The notes below the pieces were generated by a model, which searched no databases, was not told the DNA's origin, and saw nothing but the letters and a program-made list of their open reading frames with translations. Below are positions 1 through 6,783 of a stretch of 50,477 nt of DNA, piece after piece (position 1 is the first letter of the stretch; every line of letters begins with the position of its first letter). Made by a program: the position numbers and the translations under genes. The DNA is from Verrucomicrobiota bacterium (lineage in GTDB: Bacteria > Verrucomicrobiota > Verrucomicrobiia > Verrucomicrobiales > DEV007): contig JAGWVU010000035.1 in NCBI GenBank assembly GCA_018970725.1, forward strand, positions 1-50,477. The letters run 5' to 3'.

Positions 1-225
1 GGGCTGAAAAATGCGCAGCGGTCTCATGAACTGTGTTCACATGAAACAATCTACACTGTCGCGCAACAGGAAGTTCGAAGCTTCGCATCAACTGAACATC
101 TGGAATCATGGTGTTCTTACGTGCAAATTGCCTGACCCCATTAACGCCATCCTGATTTTTCAATTCCCTGCGCACCAAAGGCGGCAGACATCGCGCTGGT
201 GAGGAGGGTGAGGTTGGGCGGATAA
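1..225. other. No gene recognised at the left edge
   Basis: No convincing gene is seen here. One 63-codon frame is open at 11-202, but it has no ribosome binding site, no signal peptide or membrane segment, and does not resemble a known family. The stretch is less GC-rich than the rest of the window. It is the 3' flank of the FAD oxidoreductase gene. Confidence 0.5.
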
Positions 226-1626
226 CTACGCTTGCTGACGCACTTTTGCGATGAGCGGCTGCACCTCGCTCCAGGGGGCCTCATGCGGTGTCATTTTGTG
301 TTTCGCAGCGAAAGCCGCGGTGGCTCCGGCGGCCTCGCCCATGGCGACGGCATTGCCGGTGACGCGGTAGCTGGCATGGGCGATGAAATCACCGCTGATG
401 CAGCGGCCAGCCATCATGAGACCATCCACATCCCGGGCGATGAGTGCCCGCAGCGGAATGTCGTAGGGCTTTGTCTTCACGCCGGCGTTGCTATAGGCGG
501 ATTTTTTGTTTTCCTCGGCGCTTAGCGCGTGGATGTCCACGGGGAAGGTGGCGCGGACAACGGCGTCGGCTTGCACGGCACCTTGGACAAGGTCTTCGCC
601 AGTCATGAAATAGCGACCTTTGATGCGGCGGCCATCGCGGATGCCGATCTGCTCCGGTGTGGCGGCGACTTGCACGCCATCCCAGGGGCCGCCGAGCTTG
701 CGCAGGCCGCGCACGATTTGATGAATCTCGCCCCTGGCGCGGAGCGTCGCCTCGGTGACTTGCGCGGCATCGGTGGCGTTGATGCCGTATTCGTGGTTGG
801 CCATGAGGAGCACGAGATTTCCCTGAATGGGAAACAAGCAGGCACGACCATAGCTCGGCGTGACGCCCGCCCGCTTCAGTGTGTCCTGAAACGCCTTCGG
901 GCCGACATGGCGCCCGTCATCGCCAGTGCCGTGCATGCAGTCGGCGATCTGCGAGACGTCCTTCACCACGAGTAGGGCATACATCGTCATGGGTTGGCAG
1001 GGGCAGGATTTTTCGCGACCGATTTCAAACTCGCAACCCGCCTGCGCACCGAGGTCGCCATCGCCTGTGGTGTCGATGAAAACAGGTGCCCGCCAGGCCT
1101 GTCGACCGCTTTTGGATTCAGTAACGATGGTGCGGAGGGTGCGACCCTCGAGATACGCGGCGGTGACGCGGGTGTGGAGTTGCGCATTGACGCCCGCAAC
1201 GCTGCAAAGCTCTTCCAACAACAGTTTCATCTCCTCCGGTTGATAGCTGAGGCCGTTCATGCCGCCGCCGTTGATGGCATCGCGTTCCCGCAGGCGGCGC
1301 ACGAGTTCCCCATTGAAACCCGGCTTGTCGAAATCGAGCAGGTATCCGAGCAGTGAGGAGGTCCACACGCCGCCGAGTGAGCCATGCGTCTCAAACAAGC
1401 GCACCTTGGCCCCCGCCCGGGCCGCCGTGATGGCCGCCGTGACTCCGGCAGGGCCCGCGCCACAGACGATCACATCGGCGTCGTTGTTCACGGTCAGGTC
1501 GCGGGCTGCCTCGTGAAACAGAGTCGAGGATGCTTGGGATGGTTCGGCCGCAAGGGCGCTTGGGGAAACCGCGCCGGATGAGGCGGCGAGCGTGGTGAGG
1601 AACTGGCGGCGATTGGGTTGATTCAT
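226..1626 (-). CDS. Tat-exported FAD-dependent oxidoreductase
   Basis: The 466-residue product starts with a twin-arginine signal (NRRQFL, about residue 4) followed by an Ala/Ser-rich hydrophobic stretch. A Rossmann FAD motif, GAGPAG, lies at residues 56-61 after DADVIV. The C-terminal part has GRCISGDFIAHASYR and GNAVAMGEAAG, typical of the FAD_oxidored family (PF12831) common in planctomycetes and verrucomicrobia. These flavoproteins act outside the cytoplasm, often next to glycan-degradation genes; the substrate cannot be told from sequence. I chose the ATG at 1626 because it places the twin arginines near the N-terminus; a TTG seven codons upstream is possible. It is the last gene of a run that begins with the two BNR proteins, 170 bp after the nearer one. 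Confidence 0.85.
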   Translation of the reverse strand: MNQPNRRQFLTTLAASSGAVSPSALAAEPSQASSTLFHEAARDLTVNNDADVIVCGAGPAGVTAAITAARAGAKVRLFETHGSLGGVWTSSLLGYLLDFDKPGFNGELVRRLRERDAINGGGMNGLSYQPEEMKLLLEELCSVAGVNAQLHTRVTAAYLEGRTLRTIVTESKSGRQAWRAPVFIDTTGDGDLGAQAGCEFEIGREKSCPCQPMTMYALLVVKDVSQIADCMHGTGDDGRHVGPKAFQDTLKRAGVTPSYGRACLFPIQGNLVLLMANHEYGINATDAAQVTEATLRARGEIHQIVRGLRKLGGPWDGVQVAATPEQIGIRDGRRIKGRYFMTGEDLVQGAVQADAVVRATFPVDIHALSAEENKKSAYSNAGVKTKPYDIPLRALIARDVDGLMMAGRCISGDFIAHASYRVTGNAVAMGEAAGATAAFAAKHKMTPHEAPWSEVQPLIAKVRQQA

Positions 1627-1769
1627 AGGGTTTTTTTGGCTAGCCAAGAGTTGCAGGAATCAATTTGCAGCGGTGCGCGCGCCCGACAGGAAATGCCATT
1701 TGGCAGCACCTTGCGAGGCGATCGTGGCAATCTGCCGGGTATTGAAGTGCTTCATGGCTTGCAGGACAA

Positions 1770-1818
1770 GGGTTTCATGATGGTCTTCCTCGTGATCGTT
1801 ACAGTTTCGGGCGGATGT
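1770..1818. repeat. 49-bp direct repeat, left copy
   Basis: This stretch matches 3116-3164 at 43 of 49 positions, in the same orientation and without gaps. It covers the last codons of the BNR gene at 1799-3097 (coding IRPKL then stop) and the sequence just after it. The two copies bracket that gene, which suggests an old tandem duplication of a sialidase gene with later loss, or insertion of the gene as a cassette. Confidence 0.8.
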
Positions 1819-3097
1819 CCATCGCCAGGGACCGGAAGTTGCGAACGCGGTGGAATGTCGCGAGGTCGGCGTCATGGTAGTCGCCTGAATCGCGGCCCGT
1901 GCGCGAGAGCAGGGCGATGTCGTCGCCGTCGATCACCATCGAAGGATACATGAAGGACTTGCTCATCTTCTCGGCTTTGGCAATACAACCCGCCTGGAAC
2001 CAGTTCAGGGCATCGAGACTGTAGGAGAGCATGAGAATCCTCCGGTCCTCGCGCAAAGAATGCCAAGGTGACGGCTTGGAATCCGGGAGCCGCTCTGCTG
2101 CATGGATGAGATCCTGTGAATTCGTGGCGTAATTGGATGCCATCCAGAACAGCCTCGAGGGCTCATCCCAAAGGATGTAGAACATGCATTGACCGCCGGG
2201 CACCGGGTAGAGCTGGGTGAATTTAAGTGTCAGCTTTCCGTTTTCATTTTTCAGATCATAGATGGCTGCCATGTTTTGGGTTCCATAGAGGTTGATACAG
2301 GCCCTAGCGATGACCAGCATGCGCCCATAGACGTCCACCAGATTGCCTTCAAGGGTGCGCATTATCGTTGCGCCAAGCCCGTCGGTGAAACTGCCAGAGA
2401 CCAGCGCATCGGGAATGGGCATCTCCGCCAGATTGGAGTGAATCCATGCCTCGGGATTAAGGAGACCTTTCTTCAGTTCGCATGCGACCACTGCCATTTT
2501 CTGAAAGGCGTTGGAATTCGGCCAGTAGAGCCACCCGTCCTTCACCACCATCCCAGTCTGAATGCCATTAGGTTTAAACTCCTGATCCGCCTTGATCACC
2601 TCGACCGGTTCGGTCCAACTCGTGCCCTCGTCATCGCTGGCGCTGACCGATAAACCCTTACCGGTCGTGAACATGTAAAGTCGGCCGTCATGGACGTAGA
2701 GCGCGACGTCGTCCCAGTCCGGCTTCTCGCAGACCTTGGTCCACGTCTTCCCTCCATCCTTGCTACGCGAGACATAGATGGCGCGGGTTTTCTTTTTCCG
2801 CCCCCAGACCGGCGCAGCCACGATGAGGCAACCGTTCGGTAGGATGGTCAGGGCCGGATCGTGGATGAAGTGTTCTTTGTCAGGCACCTGGGTGACCACC
2901 ACATAGTCCTGGCCGAGCGACTGGTTCAGTGGCGTTCGGGATTTGTCCTTGCCCGCGTCATCCGCCGCCACCGCACTCGTGGTCACTCCGGCCAAGCTGC
3001 TGAGAGCCGCGGCGGATTGAAGGAAGTGCCGACGGGTAACGAGGTTCGGTGAACCTGGTTGTAGTGGTTGGTTCGTGTTGGGTTTGCTTTCGTTCAT
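1799..3097 (-). CDS. Tat-exported BNR/sialidase-like protein
   Basis: The 432-residue product has a twin-arginine signal (TRRHFLQ, residues 21-27) ending near AVAADD. Two Asp-box motifs typical of sialidase propeller blades are visible: SKDGGKTW at 112-119 and SASDDEGTSW at 152-161. It is probably an extracytoplasmic glycoside-binding or sialidase-like (BNR, exo-alpha-sialidase superfamily) protein. I chose the ATG at 3097 because AGGAG lies 5 nt upstream. A GTG at 3172, overlapping the preceding stop, and an ATG at 3124 also open the frame, but the sequence between 3116 and 3164 is a repeat of this gene's own 3' end, so the longer versions look like artefacts. It is co-oriented with the BNR gene at 3169-4941, and their regulator is probably the divergent AraC protein. 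Confidence 0.82.
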   Translation of the reverse strand: MNESKPNTNQPLQPGSPNLVTRRHFLQSAAALSSLAGVTTSAVAADDAGKDKSRTPLNQSLGQDYVVVTQVPDKEHFIHDPALTILPNGCLIVAAPVWGRKKKTRAIYVSRSKDGGKTWTKVCEKPDWDDVALYVHDGRLYMFTTGKGLSVSASDDEGTSWTEPVEVIKADQEFKPNGIQTGMVVKDGWLYWPNSNAFQKMAVVACELKKGLLNPEAWIHSNLAEMPIPDALVSGSFTDGLGATIMRTLEGNLVDVYGRMLVIARACINLYGTQNMAAIYDLKNENGKLTLKFTQLYPVPGGQCMFYILWDEPSRLFWMASNYATNSQDLIHAAERLPDSKPSPWHSLREDRRILMLSYSLDALNWFQAGCIAKAEKMSKSFMYPSMVIDGDDIALLSRTGRDSGDYHDADLATFHRVRNFRSLAMDIRPKL

Positions 3098-3115
3098 GGC
3101 GACTCCTGCTGCGGT

Positions 3116-3164
3116 GGGTTTCATGAGGGTTTTCTTCGCGTTCGTTCCAGTTTCGGGCGGATGT
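3116..3164. repeat. 49-bp direct repeat, right copy
   Basis: This is the second copy of the repeat at 1770-1818 (43/49 identical). Here it lies between the two BNR genes. It still contains codons equivalent to the IRPKL end of the left gene, but the stop codon is changed (TAA to GAA), so it looks like a leftover 3' end of a lost or shuffled paralogue. Confidence 0.8.
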
Positions 3165-3168
3165 TCGT

Positions 3169-4941
3169 TCACTTCTTCATGAGTTGCGCTGCGGTCTGCT
3201 TCACGGGGACTTGGAGGCGGCAGCGGTCGGAGATGGGTTTGCCCGCAGCCACATCCTCCTCGGTGAAGACGGCCATCAGGATCTGGCCGGCTCCGCGGCC
3301 CTGATCGTAAACCACGTAGATTCTCCCGTCGTCCGCCTGGAACCCGTCTGGATAGCTGCAGCCGCGTTCCTCCAAGAGCAGGCCGCCCCGCCAGGACACA
3401 CCATCGTCGTCGGACAGGTAGGCGGTCAGATGCGTGCGGTTGGGGATTGGGTTGTCCCCTTGCAGCGCGCCGTGCTTGACCATCAGGATGCGGCCGGACG
3501 CCAGGCGCAGCGTCATGATTCGCGCCACGGCGTGAGGGATCGCCGTTGGCACCGGTTTGGACCAGTTGAAACCGCGGTCATACGATGTGGTTTCCACGCG
3601 TCCGTCCCGCGTGCGGATCAGGCAGACGAGGGTGCCGTCGGCTTTCTCGAACAATGCAGGTTCGTCCCAACAGGGGTTTTTTGGCGAGCGAACGCCGCCG
3701 CGGCGTTGCCAGGTTTTTCCTTGATCGGTTGAGACCAGGAAGTTGGTCATTCGCCAGGGATCGAGCTCCGCGAAGGCCCGGTTTTGGGGGCGGTCATTGG
3801 GTATGTTGTAATCCTCAGGCTTCATCGGGGCAGACAATCCAATGTATTCGCGGTGATAAAGGCTGATGGGCAGTAGCCACGCGCCGTCCTGGAGCACGAC
3901 CGGCTTGGCGAGCACGATGCCGTCATGCAGGCGTTCCGGGATGGACCATTCGAGGTTCTCCGCATCCGGATGGTCGCAATGCGCGGCCCAGACGCCGCTT
4001 CGACCATCAGTGTAACTCAGGGAATAGCTGAAAAACCACCAGAGCCGCCCGTTCGGATCGACCCAGATATTGCCTTCGCGAAAATTGCGGGTGAAGCCGT
4101 TGGGCGTGCGGGGCTCCCGGAGCACGTGGCGCGTTGTCCAGGACTTGCCGTCGTCATCGCTTGCGGCCATGAGCTGCCAGGATTTTGGCCCGTCTTCTCC
4201 GCCGCCAAAGAGCACGCAAAGCCGGCCGCCGCGCGTGCGGGTGATACCGCCGCACCCATGAATGAAGTTGCTGTATTCCGGGCCCAGTTCCGGCTCGAAG
4301 AACGGGCGGATGCGCGGGGGAATCAGCGCAAGCGGCTGGTCTTCGGCGATCCGCTGTTCGATCGCATCCTGTTCCGCAAGTTCACGAGTGCCTCCGATCC
4401 TGAACATGAATCCCTGAGCCCCGCTGACGACTTTGACGGCCAGCAGGTTGCGCCCCTTTTTGAGCGGCAGGGTGAGGCGGTGTTTGATGTGTTCCGTGTA
4501 GGTGTTGTGGGTGTCGAGCGCGTCGCAGACCACCTGGCCGTTGCACCAAATCTTCATCCGCGAGTCAGCCCCCGCCCCGGCTTCCACACTTCGGTCGGCG
4601 TCCGAATCGATGGAGGTCAGCAGGTAGGCTGTCCTGCCGGACCAGACACCGCCATGGCGTGTCTGGAGGTCCAAATAGAGGAAGCGGCGGCAGCGCTCCA
4701 GCCGTGTCGCCTTGACGCTCAAGGTGAGGCCGCCCACCTCGAGCGTGGCTGGAATGTCTTTGATGGCGGTGAAATCCGGTTCCGGCGTGTTGCGGTCGGC
4801 CATGCCGTAGAGAAACCATTCCGCAGGAAACTCGCAGTTGGCGGCGTGCGTGGGTTTCGGAGTATCGGAAGCTCGTGCGACTGGCAAGGCCAGCAGCAGG
4901 GCGGCAAGCGGCGTGAGCAGGAGGGCGGTGAGGAGGGTCAT
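3169..4941 (-). CDS. Secreted BNR/sialidase family protein with N-terminal beta-sandwich
   Basis: The product is 590 residues from the ATG at 4941, which opens directly on a strong Leu/Ala-rich signal peptide (cleavage near VARA-SDTP, about residue 24). Residues 30-190 look like a jelly-roll sugar-binding module (KIWCNGQVV, then LPLKKGRNLLAVKV). The rest is a six-bladed-propeller-type sialidase domain with Asp boxes SDDDGKSW (261-268), STDQGKTW and SDDDGVSW, plus repeated R-x-G blade motifs. A likely role is cleavage or recognition of sialylated or related glycans outside the cell; the exact glycosidic substrate is unknown. In-frame ATGs at 4995 and 4998 would add a basic N-terminal extension. 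It is the first gene of the cassette and divergent from an AraC regulator 60 bp away. Confidence 0.83.
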   Translation of the reverse strand: MTLLTALLLTPLAALLLALPVARASDTPKPTHAANCEFPAEWFLYGMADRNTPEPDFTAIKDIPATLEVGGLTLSVKATRLERCRRFLYLDLQTRHGGVWSGRTAYLLTSIDSDADRSVEAGAGADSRMKIWCNGQVVCDALDTHNTYTEHIKHRLTLPLKKGRNLLAVKVVSGAQGFMFRIGGTRELAEQDAIEQRIAEDQPLALIPPRIRPFFEPELGPEYSNFIHGCGGITRTRGGRLCVLFGGGEDGPKSWQLMAASDDDGKSWTTRHVLREPRTPNGFTRNFREGNIWVDPNGRLWWFFSYSLSYTDGRSGVWAAHCDHPDAENLEWSIPERLHDGIVLAKPVVLQDGAWLLPISLYHREYIGLSAPMKPEDYNIPNDRPQNRAFAELDPWRMTNFLVSTDQGKTWQRRGGVRSPKNPCWDEPALFEKADGTLVCLIRTRDGRVETTSYDRGFNWSKPVPTAIPHAVARIMTLRLASGRILMVKHGALQGDNPIPNRTHLTAYLSDDDGVSWRGGLLLEERGCSYPDGFQADDGRIYVVYDQGRGAGQILMAVFTEEDVAAGKPISDRCRLQVPVKQTAAQLMKK

Positions 4942-5001
4942 CCCAAAGAAATACCACTCGCGCCATCGGATTGTTACGGCAGAGTCTTGCGACATCATCA
5001 C

Positions 5002-5931
5002 ATGAACGATTTCGCAATGTCCTGTTCCTCTGACGACGTCCCGACCATCTCGGCGCCGAACTTTCTGAGTCTTCACGACCTTGCCTTGTCGGGCGATGAT
5101 CTGTCCTGGGGAGCGCTGGACTATGTGTCGACCAGCATGCGCTTTGCGGCGGAGCCGCTGAACTGGCACCGGCATCCCGGCCAGGAGCTGCTGTTCATGC
5201 TCAAGGGGGCCAGCGGCTATCAGTTTGATGGGGGCCAAAAAATGGAGCTAACCGGCGGCCACTTCATGCTGATCCCCGGGTGCATGGCCCACCGTGGGGC
5301 CCGCCTGGTCCGCGAACCCTCGACGCTTTGTGCCGTGATCCTCAGTGCCGAGGCGACCGCATGGAGCGGCGGCATCTTCACGCCGGATGAAGCGGCTTGG
5401 ATTCGCTCCAGCCTTTGCACGGAAACACCGCAAATCCGGCCCATGACCGCGGCGATGCGCCACGCCACGCGCTGGCTGCACGAGAACATGGTCAACCTTG
5501 ATCGTGCCAAGAGCAGGGATCGGGAACTCCTCGTGGGCATCCGCCTTCAGACGGGCTTCCTCGTTCTTCAGGCAGCGCTCCAGATCAGTGAGCAAGCCGA
5601 GACCTCGCCCACGTTGTTGATCGAGCGCGCCAAGGCCTATCTCACCTCCCACCATGCCGAACCCTTCACCATGAGCCACCTGACGGAGCACACGCGTTGC
5701 AGCCGGACGTGGCTCTTTCAGGCCTTCAAGCAGGAGACGGGGATGACGCCCTTGGACTGGCTCCAGCGTTTTCGCGTCGGCAAAGCGGTGGAATTGCTCC
5801 AGACCACGGACCGCACCCTCGAGGACATCGCCACCGCCGTCGGACTGACCTCCGGCCCCTATCTGTGCCACACCGTCAAGCGCTACACGGGCCGCACGCC
5901 CGGCGGGCACCGGAGGACAACGGTTCCGTGA
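5002..5931 (+). CDS. AraC-family transcriptional regulator
   Basis: The product has 309 residues. The N-terminal half has a cupin-like sensor (NWHRHPGQELLFMLKG, with the metal/ligand-type H-x-H and following Gly turns). The C-terminal ~100 residues carry two helix-turn-helix motifs of the AraC/XylS type: MSHLTEHTRCSRTWLFQAFK and LEDIATAVGLTSG-PYLCHTVKRYTG-TPGGHR. The start is the ATG at 5002 or that at 5017; neither has a clear ribosome binding site. The frame is open far upstream, but that part is antisense to the BNR gene. Its divergent position, about 60 bp from that gene, makes it the likely sugar-responsive activator of the BNR/oxidoreductase run. Confidence 0.88.
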   Translation: MNDFAMSCSSDDVPTISAPNFLSLHDLALSGDDLSWGALDYVSTSMRFAAEPLNWHRHPGQELLFMLKGASGYQFDGGQKMELTGGHFMLIPGCMAHRGARLVREPSTLCAVILSAEATAWSGGIFTPDEAAWIRSSLCTETPQIRPMTAAMRHATRWLHENMVNLDRAKSRDRELLVGIRLQTGFLVLQAALQISEQAETSPTLLIERAKAYLTSHHAEPFTMSHLTEHTRCSRTWLFQAFKQETGMTPLDWLQRFRVGKAVELLQTTDRTLEDIATAVGLTSGPYLCHTVKRYTGRTPGGHRRTTVP

Positions 5932-5961
5932 TAGGCGGTGGGACGCGCGGGGATCTCACGG
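5926..5961. terminator. Weak inverted repeat spanning two convergent stop codons
   Basis: The arms CCGTGA (5926-5931) and TCACGG (5956-5961) are perfect complements separated by 24 nt. The TGA of the AraC gene and the TGA of the minus-strand gene sit in mirrored positions inside them. Only three base pairs lie outside the stops, so this is weak alone; it gains weight from similar sites at 6720, 23046 and 23781. Confidence 0.3.
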
Positions 5962-6315
5962 CTCTTTCCGGGAAGTCCCCGGCTGAATCCGGGCTTCGGC
6001 TTGGGCCATTTCGGCGTTGAGCGCGCGCAAGCGTTGTTCTCCGGAGGTGATCTCATCCGTGATCCTGGCGATTTCCGCGGCGGCGGCTTGCTCCGCCTGG
6101 AGCTGGGCCTGGCGTCCGTAAAGCCGTTTGAGTCGGTGCGTCAGGGCGAGCCTCTGGGTTTGCATGGCTTGGAACCGGTCGACGTTCAAGGCAAACTCCT
6201 TTCGCTCGCGGATGGTGGCTTCGGCGCGGTGACCGAGAATTCGTCCCCAGATGGAGATCCCGAGGGTGACCAGGGCGAGGGCAAAGACAATGGCGGCCTG
6301 GACCGTGCGGTTCAT
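5956..6315 (-). CDS. Small membrane-anchored coiled-coil protein
   Basis: I do not recognise a family. From the ATG at 6315 the product has 119 residues: an N-terminal membrane helix (about residues 5-25, VQAAIVFALALVTLGISIWG) and then a long charged helix rich in Arg, Gln, Glu and Ala (RLKRLYGRQAQLQAEQAAAA, EIARITDEITSGEQRLRALN), predicted as a coiled coil. It resembles the general layout of small cell-envelope or division-associated proteins such as FtsL/FtsB, but no specific motif supports that. The gene is convergent with the AraC gene. Confidence 0.55.
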   Translation of the reverse strand: MNRTVQAAIVFALALVTLGISIWGRILGHRAEATIRERKEFALNVDRFQAMQTQRLALTHRLKRLYGRQAQLQAEQAAAAEIARITDEITSGEQRLRALNAEMAQAEARIQPGTSRKEP

Positions 6316-6375
6316 GGCTGGGAAGGAACGGAGGAAGCCCGATCCGTCAACCGGGTTTGGAGGGGAGAAAAATCC

Positions 6376-6404
6376 TTGACGAGTCCCTGCGCAAGGACTG
6401 CTAT
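6376..6404 (+). promoter_or_regulatory. Sigma70-like promoter
   Basis: The -35 box TTGACG (6376-6381) is followed by a 17-nt spacer and the -10 box TGCTAT (6399-6404). It points rightward to the small secreted ORF at 6521. Just after the expected start, CCCC-TTTT-GGGG (6409-6420) could fold into a short hairpin at the 5' end of the transcript. Confidence 0.5.
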
Positions 6405-6520
6405 CGTCCCCTTTTGGGGGCACGTTGTCCCACCGGTCCGCCCGGCCTGCCGCACCGCTTCTGAATCATGCGTCATAGCCCTTGTCCGCATTCCCCTGAC
6501 CTGACGACCTTGCCGAAGCC

Positions 6521-6728
6521 CATGAAATCCGCCCTCTGCCACCTCCTTGCCTTGCTCTTCTTCACGGTTCCCTCACGCGCTGACGGGCCGGCAGGTTCGA
6601 TTATCCTGCCCGGATTCGATTCCACCGGATCGACTTCGCAGGAAGCGCTTTTGGAAGGAGGCACCGTTTTTGCCGGGGAGGGCGTCAGGATTGTTTTGCC
6701 AGAAGGACCACACGGTCAAGCGGGATGA
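6521..6728 (+). CDS. Small secreted protein, unknown function
   Basis: This is a 68-residue frame starting at ATG 6521 with a plausible signal peptide (KSALCHLLALLFFTVPSRAD). The remaining ~45 residues are Gly/Ser/Glu-rich (GSIILPGFDSTGSTS) with no recognisable domain. Two observations support a real gene: a good promoter about 120 nt upstream (6376-6404), and its stop codon lying in the arm of a 15-bp inverted repeat that also contains the kdpD stop. It could equally be a small RNA with an incidental frame, or a truncated gene. Confidence 0.4.
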
Positions 6729-6783
6729 TGGTTCCCGCCCCGGTCCATCCGTTCCGTAAGCTGGAAGTGAACCATCATCCCGC
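6720..6783. terminator. 15-bp perfect inverted repeat between convergent genes
   Basis: Arms GCGGGATGATGGTTC (6720-6734) and its exact complement (6769-6783) are separated by 34 nt. The stop codon of the small ORF (6726-6728) and the stop of kdpD (6775-6777) occupy exactly mirrored positions. There is no T-run. It is probably a bidirectional terminator or an RNA-stabilising hairpin for both transcripts. Confidence 0.7.

Noticed and set aside
1659-1760. Short minus-strand frame beginning MKHFNTRQIATIAS between the BNR gene and the FAD oxidoreductase gene
   Set aside because: Only about 31 codons, without signal peptide or recognisable family. Its upstream bases belong to the 49-bp repeat, so it is more likely duplication debris.
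3925-5001. Long N-terminal extension of the AraC gene
   Set aside because: This in-frame upstream part is antisense to the BNR gene and unlike any regulator; AraC proteins have the length obtained from the start near 5002.
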